This document shows positions 11,020-19,449 of a stretch of DNA of 64,000 nucleotides, in pieces. Source of the stretch: Candidatus Phosphoribacter hodrii. Its GTDB lineage: Bacteria > Actinomycetota > Actinomycetes > Actinomycetales > Dermatophilaceae. Position 1 is the first letter of the stretch, and every line of letters begins with the position of its first letter. Position numbers and translations under genes: made by a program. A model generated the notes under the pieces. The model saw only the letters and a list, made by a program, of their open reading frames with translations, made no database searches and had not been told where the DNA came from. Where the stretch lies: positions 558,001 to 622,000 of the forward strand of contig JADJIB010000002.1 of NCBI GenBank assembly GCA_016707175.1, given 5' to 3'.

Positions 11020-11583
11020 TCAGTCGTTGACGCGGCCGAGGTAGGAGCCGTCGCGGGTGTCGACCTTGACCCGGGTGCCGCTCTCGAGGAAGAGCGGGAC
11101 CTGGATCTGGGCACCGGTCTCAAGCGTGGCCGGCTTGGTGCCGCCGGTCGAGCGGTCACCCTGCAAGCCCGGTTCGGTGAAGGTGATCTCCAGGACCACC
11201 GACGCCGGCAACTCGACATAGAGCGGCACCCCGTCGTGCGTAGCGACGATGGCGTTCTGGTTCTCCAGCAGGTAGTCGGCGCCGCCGGCGACGACCGCCT
11301 CAGACACGTGCAGCTGGTCGTAGGTGTCGGTGTCCATGAAGACGAAGTCCGACCCGTCCTTGTAGAGGTACTGCATCGTGCGCTTGTCGACGTTGGCCGT
11401 CTCGACCTTGACGCCCGCGTTGAACGTGCGGTCGACGACCTTGCCGGACAGGACGTTCTTGAGCTTGGTCCGCACGAACGCGGGGCCCTTGCCGGGCTTG
11501 ACGTGCTGGAACTCGATGACGGCCCACAACTGCCCGTCGATGTTCAGCACGAGGCCGTTCTTGAGGTCGTTCGTTGTTGCCAC
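11020..11583 (-). CDS. efp: Translation elongation factor P
   Basis: EF-P relieves ribosome stalling at polyproline stretches, which matters here because several proteins in the window are Pro-rich. The 187-residue length is exact for the family. Domain I carries the loop HVKPGKGPAFVR with the lysine (residue 32) that is modified or exposed at the P-site. KI-like domains II and III follow, ending GTRVKVDTRDGSYLGRV. The start is GTG (VATTNDLKNG) at 11583 with AAGGAAG about 10 nt upstream; the open frame continues upstream only as GC-rich noise. Followed directly by nusB. In other actinobacteria the upstream neighbours are aroQ or pepQ; here the metabolic island and slipin gene replace them. 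Confidence 0.97.
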   Translation of the reverse strand: MATTNDLKNGLVLNIDGQLWAVIEFQHVKPGKGPAFVRTKLKNVLSGKVVDRTFNAGVKVETANVDKRTMQYLYKDGSDFVFMDTDTYDQLHVSEAVVAGGADYLLENQNAIVATHDGVPLYVELPASVVLEITFTEPGLQGDRSTGGTKPATLETGAQIQVPLFLESGTRVKVDTRDGSYLGRVND

Positions 11584-11657
11584 GGGTGGTCGCTTCCTTG
11601 CTCGCGGGTATGCCGGGCGCGCCAGCGCCCGTCGAAGATCTGGTGGGATTCGGGTCC

Positions 11658-11663
11658 AGTCTA
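11658..11663 (-). promoter_or_regulatory. Candidate -10 element for efp-nusB
   Basis: TAGACT on the minus strand lies about 75 bp upstream of the efp GTG and fits the TANNNT actinobacterial -10. The rest of the 431-bp gap between efp and the slipin gene (11584-12014) holds two copies of the GTATGCCG octamer (11608, 11735), a GC-rich hairpin (CACCAGGGG at 11808 facing CCCC and CTGGTG ending 11836) and the C-run tract described separately. I see no gene or tRNA there. Confidence 0.35.
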
Positions 11664-11941
11664 CCGGAAAACCGTTTGCCGCCTCGCGCTCGCGCCTGGC
11701 ACCCTCGACACGTCGGCCGAGGGAGCAGCCGGGGCGGCATACCGGTTCCCGGTCCTGCGCACGACCTGGCCGACACAGGTCTTGGGAACCTGCTAGTCGG
11801 CTCACGCCACCAGGGGTGCGACTCCCCTTTCTGGTGACGCCGGGCGGATCACCCGACCCAACGGCCCTGCGGCCCACCCCCGCGCTGCCCCGGCAGTGCG
11901 GTGGGTGTCGCCCCGCCCGACGGTCGCCGCCCGGCGCCACT

Positions 11942-11988
11942 CCCTGCCCCTTGCCCCTGCCCCTTGCCCCTACCCCACGCCCCTACCC
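11942..11988 (-). other. G-quadruplex / i-motif-prone tract upstream of the slipin gene
   Basis: Eight runs of three or four C occur within 47 bp on the plus strand (11942, 11947, 11954, 11960, 11967, 11973, 11980, 11986), separated by 2-3 nt. The minus strand is therefore a strong G-quadruplex candidate with very short loops. The tract ends 26 bp before the slipin start codon. It probably arose by expansion of a CCCTTGCCCCTG-like unit. Confidence 0.7.
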
Positions 11989-12014
11989 AACGATGCACCA
12001 AGGAGGTGCCCGTC

Positions 12015-12674
12015 ATGTTCCGAATCACGATCCCGACCCGTCACGCCGCGGTCGTCTACCACGCCGGCCGGTTGGTCGACGTCCTGCCCGCCGGGCGCAC
12101 CCGGCGTCGGTGGGGGCACCACTACGTGCTGGTCGACCTCCGGGAACGCCAGCAGGTCATCCCGCCCCAGGACATCCCGACCGCCGACGGTCTGGGCGTT
12201 CGCGTCTCGGCGGTCGCGCGTTGGGCGATCACCGACCCGGTCGCCTTCCTCGAGGTCTCCCAGACGCCGGCCGACACCCTCCACCTGGCGACCCAGTTGG
12301 CGCTGCGCGAGGCGGTGGGCGCGCTCGCGGCGGCTGACCTGGTGGTCGCGCTGCGGCGGCTGGACGTCACGGCGCCGGTCGACGCGGCAACCCGTCAGGT
12401 CGGCATCGCGACGCTCGGCGTGGCGGTGCGCGACGTCGTCCTGCCGCACGACCTGCGGATCGCGACCGCCGAGGTGGTCACGGCCCGTCTGCGGGGCGCA
12501 GCCGCGCTTGAGGCGGCCCGCGCCGAGACCGCGGCCCTGCGGGCGTTGGCCAACGGGGCCCGGCTGCTCGACGAGCACCCGGCGCTGGCTCAGTTGCGCC
12601 TCGTCCAGTCCGCGCCGCCCGGCACTCGCCTGGTGCTGCAACTGGGCGGAACGCCGGAGCCGGCGGGCGACTGA
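12015..12674 (+). CDS. Short SPFH/Band 7 (slipin-like) protein
   Basis: The 219-residue product resembles the SPFH domain of slipins: FRITIPTRHAAVVYHAGRLVDVLPAGRTRR, a beta-rich core with VSAVARWAITDP, then an Ala/Arg-rich coiled helix (LRGAAALEAARAETAALRALANGARLL). It lacks the N-terminal membrane segment of full slipins, so it may be peripheral. The start at ATG 12015 is fixed by AAGGAGG at 12000-12006. It is divergent from efp across a 431-bp gap and convergent with the ATP-citrate-lyase-like genes; a hairpin terminator separates the 3' ends. The role of such short slipins is unknown; membrane microdomain organisation is a family-level guess. Confidence 0.8.
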   Translation: MFRITIPTRHAAVVYHAGRLVDVLPAGRTRRRWGHHYVLVDLRERQQVIPPQDIPTADGLGVRVSAVARWAITDPVAFLEVSQTPADTLHLATQLALREAVGALAAADLVVALRRLDVTAPVDAATRQVGIATLGVAVRDVVLPHDLRIATAEVVTARLRGAAALEAARAETAALRALANGARLLDEHPALAQLRLVQSAPPGTRLVLQLGGTPEPAGD

Positions 12675-12714
12675 CCACGCCCGACGCTCGCCGGTCGTGG
12701 GCGATTGGCGGCCT

Positions 12715-12759
12715 GCCGGGTATGCCGTGCGCGCGCAGTGTGCACGCGGCATACCCGGC
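12715..12759. terminator. Bidirectional hairpin built from an inverted pair of the genome octamer
   Basis: The arms GCCGGGTATGCCG (12715-12727) and CGGCATACCCGGC (12747-12759) are perfect 13-bp complements around a 19-nt loop. They lie between two convergent genes (slipin end 12674, lyase end 12771). Each arm contains one copy of the abundant octamer. There is no long U tract on either side, as is common in high-GC actinobacteria. Confidence 0.7.
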
Positions 12760-12770
12760 CCTGGCCGGGG

Positions 12771-15470
12771 TCAGGAGACGAAGGAGAGGGCCTTCGCGGG
12801 CGAGCGGGTGTCCATGTTGCGCCCGCGGTTCTGGTGGTCGTCGATCTCGGCGGCACACCCGATCATCCGGCCGAAGAGGAACACCGTGAAGGCGGCGTTC
12901 TCCAACTGAGCTTCGGTGAACGACCCGTCCCGGTAGCGGCTCCAGAGCATCTTGAGCAGCCCCGTCGCGATGAGCGCATCGACGTTGACGCAGAACACGT
13001 TGGTGGTCGCGCCGGCGTCGCGCAGCGCGACGACGAGGCGACGGTAGTAGTCGTGGAAGACGTTGTAGTCACCGCGCTGCGCCATGACCGTGCGGACGAA
13101 CTCCTCGCGCGGGTCGACGTTGACGTCCTTGCCCTTGAAGACCGGGTGGTTGATGCACGGAATGGTCGCGCGATCGGCACCCAACTCCTTGCGGGTCGTC
13201 TTCAACTCGGCGAAGGCGACGGCATACTCCTTCGCGAGGGCGTCGAGGTCGACGCCGTGAGCGGGGTCGCCCGGGTCGACGAGACCGGTGCCTGCGAACC
13301 GCTCCAGCAGGAACGCGATCCCCTCGAAGCCGTTGCCCCCGTGGGCATAACCGGCATGCGTGAGGAAACCGATCATCGCCTTGTTGAGCTGGATCCGCTC
13401 GGGGGTCTGTGGGCCGTCGGCCGAGACCGCACCCTTGGCCCCCTGGGCGGTGATGGCACCGGGGCCGTTGGTGAGCAGCAGTCCGGTGAGCATCGCGAAG
13501 CCGTCCAAGATGTCGGCGGAGGGACGCTCGCCCAGCAGGGCTGCGGCAGCGAGCTCCGTCACCGACGCCTGACCGAGAACCATCGCCATGGGTATGCCGC
13601 AGAAACCCTCGGCGGTGTGCGCCGCGGTCGGTGCGGCGGCCCCGATCATCGTGCCGAACAGCTCCAACCACCAGGGCAGTTCCTCTGCCGTGATCCGAGA
13701 GATCTCCTTGTGCGCCAAGGACTTCCAGACGAGAGTGCCAGCGATGGCGGCCACGACACCGGGGACCTGGGGATGCCCGCCCTGGGTCGCCAACCAGCGC
13801 AGCGGCATCGAGGTCACGCCGCGTTCGGCCAGGCCCGCGAGCATCGCCTCGGCGATCGGGTCGGGATCGGCGCCGATCGCCAGGGCGCGCAACTCGGGCG
13901 GCGCCGGGTATGCCGCGAGGTCGGTCTCCGTGTCGTCGACCGACAGCCCGCTGCCGGTGAAGAGGTCGATGAAGCCATGGATGGCATGTCGCGAGGCCTC
14001 GGCGCGGCCCGGCCCGGCGATGGCGAGCGCGGCGGCGATGACCGTGTTGGGGGTGTTACCGGCAGCCCGGGCCGCGTCGACGGCTGCGAGGGTGACGGTG
14101 CCGGTGAGGTTGACGTGGGCACCAACCGCCACGTCGACGAGCGCCCGGTCGCGCTCGCTCGCGCGACGGCCGAGCAGGGCCAGGACGAGGTTGTCCTCCA
14201 TCGGGTGCTGGGCCGCTTGGAGGATCGACATGCCCCGCAGGCTGGACACCTGGGTCAGCGGGTCCATCTGGGAGACGCCTGACGCGTCCTTCATCGACTG
14301 CCGCGGCAGGACGGCGCCGATCTGCCGGTTGAGCTCGGCGATCTGCTGGTCGTAGGGCGGCATGGCCACGACGTTGGGCAGGTCGAGCTCGGGCGGAAGC
14401 TCGAGGTCGCGGGCTCGACCGAACCATGGCTTGAGGGCGAGGCTCCCCTCGGGGGCGAAGTCGGGCATGGTCGCGTTGAGGGCCATCACTGCGGTCAGGG
14501 CTGCCGGGATGTGGGCGATGTTCGTCACGACCGCTCCGCGACGGGAGCAGACCGGATTGTCGGGGGTGAAGGCGTCCTCGACCCCGAACTTCTCCATGAA
14601 CCAGCGTTCCTTGGTGGCAGCGTCGTCGCCGCCCCCGGCCATCGCACCCGCATGGCCAACGGCGCGGGTCAGGCGAGACTTCCACCGTCCGACGACACAG
14701 GCGACGACCGGCTTGGTGAACTCGGCGTCCCACTCGTAGTAGCCGCCCGGCTCGACATAGAGGACGGCCGCCTTGCTGCGCATGTCGTTGGCCAACGCGA
14801 ACGCGAACTCCGGTGCGGCGTAATGGATGTAGACATCCTTGCCGCTGGAGATGAGCGTGGTCGTGCCCCAGCCGGCCATCCGCAGGTAGGTGGCGATCGT
14901 CGTCGTGAAGTTGCCCGAGTTGGACAGCAAGGCGATCGATCCCTTGCGCAGCGCCTCCTCCGGGGTGTTGCCGCCCAGGGCGCCGCCGATGCGCACGTGG
15001 TTCCACGAGTCGGCCACGCCGAGGCTGTTGGCGCCGAAGATGTCGACCCCGTTGGACTGGGCCATCGCCCGAATCTCGCGCGCGTCGTGAGCGGGGATCT
15101 TCTCGGTGACGATGAAGATCTTGCGCATCTCGGGGTTGACCCGGATGAGTTCACCGACCCCGTGCCGGGCCGCAGCGGGGGGCAGGTAGACGACCCCAGC
15201 ATTGAACCGGTGCCCGTCGGCCAGGCCTTCCAGGACGTTGTTGTAGACGGGGATGTCGCCCAGGTTGGTCGGCATGTGCGACCCGCCCTTGCCGGGCGAG
15301 GTGCCGAAGACGACGTTGCCCCCGGAGTACTCATGGCTCACCGGGGTGACATCGCTCGACTCACCTCCGAGGATGTTGAGCACACACACCCGGTCGTCCT
15401 TGGTGGCGATCTGGGCCAGTGAGCTGATGCCGACGTAGAACTTGAACTCGCCGACGCCCTTCTTGTACAT
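12771..15470 (-). CDS. ATP-citrate-lyase-like large subunit: SucD-like CoA ligase fused to extended citrate-synthase/citryl-CoA-lyase module
   Basis: The 899 residues begin with a SucD-like CoA-binding and ligase region (1-350), including the phosphohistidine in AVGHAGAMAGG (H273). The last 260 residues are a citrate-synthase-fold lyase module. It has INHPVFKGKD (H775, at the place of the ACLY GHR histidine), FCVNVDALIATG (D831, as in the NVDG motif) and an ACLY-like end. An extra stretch, 400-515, looks like a partial first copy of the same helical fold. This makes the protein about 290 residues longer than the usual 600-residue subunit. Predicted reaction: ATP- and CoA-dependent cleavage of citrate or a close analogue to acetyl-CoA and an oxo acid. 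ATG 15470 has AAGGAG upstream and lies 24 nt after the partner gene. A malate or other tricarboxylate substrate cannot be excluded. Confidence 0.8.
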   Translation of the reverse strand: MYKKGVGEFKFYVGISSLAQIATKDDRVCVLNILGGESSDVTPVSHEYSGGNVVFGTSPGKGGSHMPTNLGDIPVYNNVLEGLADGHRFNAGVVYLPPAAARHGVGELIRVNPEMRKIFIVTEKIPAHDAREIRAMAQSNGVDIFGANSLGVADSWNHVRIGGALGGNTPEEALRKGSIALLSNSGNFTTTIATYLRMAGWGTTTLISSGKDVYIHYAAPEFAFALANDMRSKAAVLYVEPGGYYEWDAEFTKPVVACVVGRWKSRLTRAVGHAGAMAGGGDDAATKERWFMEKFGVEDAFTPDNPVCSRRGAVVTNIAHIPAALTAVMALNATMPDFAPEGSLALKPWFGRARDLELPPELDLPNVVAMPPYDQQIAELNRQIGAVLPRQSMKDASGVSQMDPLTQVSSLRGMSILQAAQHPMEDNLVLALLGRRASERDRALVDVAVGAHVNLTGTVTLAAVDAARAAGNTPNTVIAAALAIAGPGRAEASRHAIHGFIDLFTGSGLSVDDTETDLAAYPAPPELRALAIGADPDPIAEAMLAGLAERGVTSMPLRWLATQGGHPQVPGVVAAIAGTLVWKSLAHKEISRITAEELPWWLELFGTMIGAAAPTAAHTAEGFCGIPMAMVLGQASVTELAAAALLGERPSADILDGFAMLTGLLLTNGPGAITAQGAKGAVSADGPQTPERIQLNKAMIGFLTHAGYAHGGNGFEGIAFLLERFAGTGLVDPGDPAHGVDLDALAKEYAVAFAELKTTRKELGADRATIPCINHPVFKGKDVNVDPREEFVRTVMAQRGDYNVFHDYYRRLVVALRDAGATTNVFCVNVDALIATGLLKMLWSRYRDGSFTEAQLENAAFTVFLFGRMIGCAAEIDDHQNRGRNMDTRSPAKALSFVS

Positions 15471-15494
15471 CTGCAGGTCTCCTTCGTCGCCGCG

Positions 15495-16772
15495 TCAGCC
15501 GGCCAAAGCCTGCTGTTGGCGGGCGATCTGCTCGCGCCCCGAGGCCTTCATCCAGGCGTCAGCGGCGCGGGCGTAGTTGATGACCTCGGACATGTCTGAG
15601 TCGAAGCCGAACATCTTGTAGGGGATCTTGAGGCTCTCGAAGGTGTCCCGCAGGACGCCCATCCCCCGGATGAGGTTCGGCCCGCCGCGTCCGATCACGG
15701 CATACAGGGGCGTTGGCCCGTGCGTCGCGTAGTGCTCGCGCAGGGCGTCGGCCATGGCCCGGAAGGTCTCGAAGATGTCGGTGTTGTTGGCCTTGCCGCC
15801 GATGATGAACAGCACGTTGGTCTGCGGCAGCCAGTACTTGTAACAGATCCGCGCGAGTTCCTTCATCTTGACGTAGGGCGGGTTGCCGCCGAAGTCCGAG
15901 GAGATGATCGCGTCGTCGCCGAGCATCTCGGACACGAGCGAGTTGGCGCCGCCGCCGAAGGTCGGGGCGAGGATCGTCCCCTTCTCGTTGACGACGTAGA
16001 CGTCGCTCTGGCCTTGGTAGGTGCGCAGTTGGTTGACCTCGTGCTCGAAGTCGGAGTAGCTCGAGGAGAACAGCGAGCGCGGCAGGTCGAGGCGGGCCAC
16101 CCGGGGGTCGTCGCGGTCGAAGGCGCACTTGAAATCGCAGGCCACCGGCGTGAGCCGGCCGCGCTTGTCCGCGCGCATCCGGATCGGGTTGAGCTCGAGG
16201 GTGGTCATCCCGAACTCGTGGAAGAGCTCCCACAGGCTGGGCAGGTGCTGCACGAGCGGCGAGACGATCTCGCTGGGCGCCTGCAACTGCGACAGGGCGT
16301 TCGAGACGACGAAGGCGCGCATGCCGGTGAGCGCCTCGAAGGGCACCGACGCGACGAGCGACTTGTCCAACTCCTCGATGGCGACGCCGCCATGGTGGGT
16401 GATCGTCATCGTGGGGGCCCGGAAGTGGGTCGAGTCGGTGAGGGAGAAGTAGACCTCGTGCTCCGCCGGGATCATCGCCTCGTAGGTCACCCCGTTGGCC
16501 TTGGCGAGCGTCGTGCCGACCTGATGCTCGGCGAAGTAGAGCCGTTCCTTCTCACGCAGCGCGGTCGGCAGGTCCTTGGCCCGGCCGATCAGGCCGGCCT
16601 TGCCCTTCTTGCCGACGCCACCCTTGAAGACCGGTTTGATGAGGATCTCACCGTGCCGGGAGATGAGATCCTTGATCTCCTCCTCGGTTGCTGCCGGGCC
16701 CAACACCTCCGCCGCGGGGAAGCCCGCGAACTGAAGAAGTTTCGCTCCATAGAGCATTCCGGTGAGATTCAT
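15495..16772 (-). CDS. ATP-citrate-lyase-like small subunit: ATP-grasp plus citrate-binding domain
   Basis: The 425-residue product has the ATP-grasp fold of SucC/CcsA/ACLY: IKPVFKGGVGKKGKAGL near residue 45 and MTTLELNPIRM near 190. It also has an ACLY-type citrate-binding C-terminus, GGGANSLVSEMLGD, then IIGGKANNTDIFETF and RGGPNLIRGM. The Asn, Thr and Arg that hold citrate in human ACLY appear to be retained in the last two motifs. It should pair with the next gene as a two-subunit ATP-citrate lyase or citryl-CoA synthetase. ATG 16772 has GGAG 7 nt upstream. It lies 71 nt after a TetR regulator gene and is probably co-transcribed with it. Such enzymes are known from reductive-TCA bacteria; no other rTCA gene is in this window. 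Confidence 0.82.
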   Translation of the reverse strand: MNLTGMLYGAKLLQFAGFPAAEVLGPAATEEEIKDLISRHGEILIKPVFKGGVGKKGKAGLIGRAKDLPTALREKERLYFAEHQVGTTLAKANGVTYEAMIPAEHEVYFSLTDSTHFRAPTMTITHHGGVAIEELDKSLVASVPFEALTGMRAFVVSNALSQLQAPSEIVSPLVQHLPSLWELFHEFGMTTLELNPIRMRADKRGRLTPVACDFKCAFDRDDPRVARLDLPRSLFSSSYSDFEHEVNQLRTYQGQSDVYVVNEKGTILAPTFGGGANSLVSEMLGDDAIISSDFGGNPPYVKMKELARICYKYWLPQTNVLFIIGGKANNTDIFETFRAMADALREHYATHGPTPLYAVIGRGGPNLIRGMGVLRDTFESLKIPYKMFGFDSDMSEVINYARAADAWMKASGREQIARQQQALAG

Positions 16773-16843
16773 CCTGTTACTCCAGCGGGTCGCCGTTGAT
16801 CCTTTGACAGGGTAAGCCTTCCGGCCGGACCCATCCCGGGACG

Positions 16844-17500
16844 CTAGTCCCGTGAGTCAGGCGTGGTGAGCCAGGTGAGCACCATTTCGGTCACGAGAGC
16901 GATCTGGCGTTCCTTGTGCTCGTGAGTGCCCATCCGCAACCCGAAGGTCGCCTCAATGGTGGGTGCGTTGGTGATGCGGAACAGCGCCATGGACGTCATC
17001 ATGAGGTGCAGGTCCAGCGGGTCCACGTCGCGCACGATGCTGCCCTCGGAGCGACCGCGCGCGAGCAGGTCCGCAACCAGCGCGATGATCGGCAGGTTGA
17101 CCCCGGCCGCTCGCTGGGACAGGCGCAGGTGCGAGGCGTCCAGGGCGTTCTCGGAGGCCACCAGACGGGCCAGCCCCGGATGGGCCTCGTGATAGTCGAA
17201 GGTATGCCGGATGAGCACGGTGAGAGCGTCCAAGGGCGGCATGTGGGCCAGGTCCAGGGCCTGCTCGGTCTCCCGGATATCGGCGTAGGCCTTCTCCAGA
17301 ACTGCGGTGAACAGCCCCTCCTTGTCACCGAAGTAGTAGTAGATCATCCGCTTGGTCGTGGCCGATTTAGCGGCAATCTCGTCGACGCGAGCCCCGAAGT
17401 AGCCGATCCGCGCGAATTCCTCGGTAGCGACGGTCAGCAGGTCGGCCTGGGTCCGGGCGGCATCGCGCTGCTTGCGGGCGGCCTTGGGGGAATTCGACAC
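16844..17500 (-). CDS. TetR family transcriptional regulator
   Basis: The 218-residue product has an N-terminal TetR helix-turn-helix (RTQADLLTVATEEFARIGYF, then VDEIAAKSATTKRMIYYYFGDKE) and a helical ligand-binding C-terminus of the TetR_C_33-like type found in regulators of fatty-acid or aromatic catabolism. I chose the GTG at 17500 because a TACAGT -10 element sits 7 nt upstream, suggesting a leaderless transcript, and the sequence further upstream is non-coding. It heads the unit regulator, ATP-grasp subunit, lyase subunit. Likely represses this unit, the MHS transporter, or both, in response to a substrate or CoA ester. No operator is obvious. Confidence 0.92.
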   Translation of the reverse strand: MSNSPKAARKQRDAARTQADLLTVATEEFARIGYFGARVDEIAAKSATTKRMIYYYFGDKEGLFTAVLEKAYADIRETEQALDLAHMPPLDALTVLIRHTFDYHEAHPGLARLVASENALDASHLRLSQRAAGVNLPIIALVADLLARGRSEGSIVRDVDPLDLHLMMTSMALFRITNAPTIEATFGLRMGTHEHKERQIALVTEMVLTWLTTPDSRD

Positions 17501-17507
17501 GGATCCA

Positions 17508-17513
17508 ACTGTA
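17508..17513 (-). promoter_or_regulatory. Candidate leaderless -10 element of the TetR gene
   Basis: TACAGT (minus strand) ends exactly 7 nt before the GTG start at 17500, the spacing expected when transcription begins at the start codon. There is no Shine-Dalgarno sequence. Confidence 0.5.
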
Positions 17514-17588
17514 GGCCGGACCCCAGGTGTCGGAGGCGAGCCGACGGGGCGCGCGGAGCTGGCCGGGGCAGGCGGCGGCATACCAGCC

Positions 17589-17771
17589 TCAGCGCCGCCG
17601 TGCTCGCAGCATGAGCAGCCCGTTGCCGACGGTGCTGGCCACTCCGACGCCCAACAGCAGCCAGCCGAACGGGCCCATGGAGGCGCCGCCGTCACGGGCG
17701 ACGTACCACCCGAGCGGGATGAGCAGGACCCCGACGACGAGACCGACGACGGGGTTGGTGGTTGAGCTCAT
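17589..17771 (-). CDS. Small two-helix membrane protein, function unknown
   Basis: Sixty residues with two membrane segments: NPVVGLVVGVLLIPLGWYVA and FGWLLLGVGVASTVGNGLLM, joined by a short RDGGASMGP loop, and a positively charged RARRR tail. ATG 17771 has GGAG 8 nt upstream. It lies between a hairpin terminator that follows the MHS transporter and the TetR gene, both on the same strand. I do not recognise the family. It could be a transporter accessory peptide or unrelated. Confidence 0.6.
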   Translation of the reverse strand: MSSTTNPVVGLVVGVLLIPLGWYVARDGGASMGPFGWLLLGVGVASTVGNGLLMLRARRR

Positions 17772-17801
17772 GGTGGGCTCCAGGTGTGGGGGTGGGGCCC
17801 A

Positions 17802-17833
17802 CCGGGCGGGACGTGGGAGAACGTCCCGCCCGG
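17802..17833 (-). terminator. Hairpin terminator after the catabolic operon
   Basis: CCGGGCGGGACGT (17802-17814) and ACGTCCCGCCCGG (17821-17833) form a perfect 13-bp stem with a 6-nt loop, about 50 bp after the MHS transporter stop. There is no U tract. It would separate the dehydrogenase-to-transporter operon from the downstream small gene and TetR unit. Confidence 0.7.
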
Positions 17834-17883
17834 CGCACGGGCCAAGGGCACAACGGTATGCCGCTCACGCGGCGGTCCGCTGA

Positions 17884-19290
17884 TTAAGCGGCGACCTTCT
17901 GGGCCTTCGCCGAGTCGATCGCAGCCTGACGCAGCCGGAGGTACTCCGCCTCGGGAACCGGCTTGGCACCGGGGACGCCGAGGTCCTCACTGCGGAAGCG
18001 GGAGGTCTCCGGCGAGAAGTAGGCACCGAAGAAGGAGATGATGCAGATACCCATCGTGATGGCTCCGACGACAAGCCAGACGTTCTGCGTGCCGGGCGGT
18101 GCCACCCAGGCGAGGACGAACGCCATCGCCGAAGAGATCGCGGTGCCCATGTTGTGGGCGATCGCCATTCCGGTCACCCGGGTGCGAGTGGGGAACTGCT
18201 CCGGGTAGAAGGCCGGGTAGACGGCGTTCTGGCCCTGGTAGACCGTGCCCCACATAAGCAGCGAGAAGGCAATGGCCAGCGGGACGTTCTTCTGGCTCAC
18301 CGACCAGAGGTAGCCGAAGGACAGCAGCCCACAGGTGATCGTCGCGAACATGATGAGCGGTCGACGACCGATCTTGTCCGAGAGGTTGCCGACGAACGGG
18401 ATGACCGCGACCGCGCAGATGTTGCCGAGGATGGGGATCCACAGGTAGACGCTGGCCGCCATCCCCACGCCGTATTCCTTGTTCGTCGCATAGGTGGCGC
18501 CGAAGACCGAGGTCGTCACGGCGATGATGTTGAACAACTGCATCATGAACACCCGCAGGATCGACATGCCGCTGTCGCGGAAGGCCTCGGCGATCGGGGT
18601 TTGGGCCACGTTGCCTTGGGCCTTCTCGGACTCGAACGCGTGGGTCTCGTCGACGCGGCGGCGGATGACGTAGCCGGCGAAGACGACGAAGACACTCAGC
18701 AGGAACGGGATTCGCCAACCCCACGACTTGAACGACTCGTCGGACATGAAGGTGGCGAGCGGCAGGAAGATCGCGGCCGCAAGGATCTGGCCGAACTGGG
18801 TGCCCTGCAAGGTGAAGCTGCCGAAGTAGCCGCGTCGCCCGAACGGAGCATGCTCGAGGATCATCGAACTGGCACCGGAGATTTCACCGGCCACCGCGAA
18901 GCCCTGGACCAGGCGCAGCACGAGCAGCAGCGCCGGGGCGAGGAAGCCGACCTGCTGATAGGTCGGCAGGATCGCGACGAGGAAGGTCGAGGCGCCCATG
19001 AGGAGCATGCAGAGCACGAGGACGTTCTTACGTCCGTGCTTGTCACCCCAAGCTCCGAGGACGAAGGCGCCGATCGGACGCGCGACGTAGCCGACGGCAT
19101 ACGTGCCGAGGGCGCCGATGATGCCCATCTTCGGGTCGTTCTTGTCGAAGAAGATCGACGGGAAGACCAACGCCGCGGCCTGGGCGTAGATGAAGAAGTC
19201 GTAGTACTCCAAGGCGCTGCCGATCCAGCCACTGGCCGTGGCCTTCTTGGTCTGCCCATGGTCGTGCGTGACGCCATGCGATGTGCTCAT
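17884..19290 (-). CDS. MFS transporter of the metabolite:H+ symporter (MHS) family, ShiA/KgtP-like
   Basis: The 468-residue protein has 12 predicted membrane segments. It has the MHS signature WIGSALEYYDFFIYAQAAALVFP at the first helix (in two pieces here: WIGSALEYYDFFIY and AQAAALVFP) and the A-motif GAWGDKHGRKNVL. A second, DKIGRRPLIMF, follows the central loop. Members carry shikimate, alpha-ketoglutarate, citrate, proline or dicarboxylates with protons. ATG 19290 has GGAGGT 6 nt upstream. It is the last gene of the operon that includes a quinate/shikimate-type dehydrogenase, so import of a polyol acid or tricarboxylate is the natural guess. Substrate cannot be read from sequence alone. 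Confidence 0.9.
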   Translation of the reverse strand: MSTSHGVTHDHGQTKKATASGWIGSALEYYDFFIYAQAAALVFPSIFFDKNDPKMGIIGALGTYAVGYVARPIGAFVLGAWGDKHGRKNVLVLCMLLMGASTFLVAILPTYQQVGFLAPALLLVLRLVQGFAVAGEISGASSMILEHAPFGRRGYFGSFTLQGTQFGQILAAAIFLPLATFMSDESFKSWGWRIPFLLSVFVVFAGYVIRRRVDETHAFESEKAQGNVAQTPIAEAFRDSGMSILRVFMMQLFNIIAVTTSVFGATYATNKEYGVGMAASVYLWIPILGNICAVAVIPFVGNLSDKIGRRPLIMFATITCGLLSFGYLWSVSQKNVPLAIAFSLLMWGTVYQGQNAVYPAFYPEQFPTRTRVTGMAIAHNMGTAISSAMAFVLAWVAPPGTQNVWLVVGAITMGICIISFFGAYFSPETSRFRSEDLGVPGAKPVPEAEYLRLRQAAIDSAKAQKVAA

Positions 19291-19449
19291 TGGTTACCTC
19301 CGTGAGAGTCCGTCCAGGCGGTATGCCGCCTAGTCCGGGTGGGGTCACTGCGGGGTGCAACGTGCGGTGCAGAGTCGGGTGCAAGGGTCTCGTGCGCACA
19401 GCTTGAGCTGGGTTCGGGAGCGGTGGTGGGCCGGGGCCGACCAGGAGGG

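Noticed and set aside
11803..11842. Hairpin upstream of efp considered as a riboswitch
   Set aside because: Only one stem with no conserved core that I recognise; it lies upstream of the likely efp -10, so it would not be in the efp leader.
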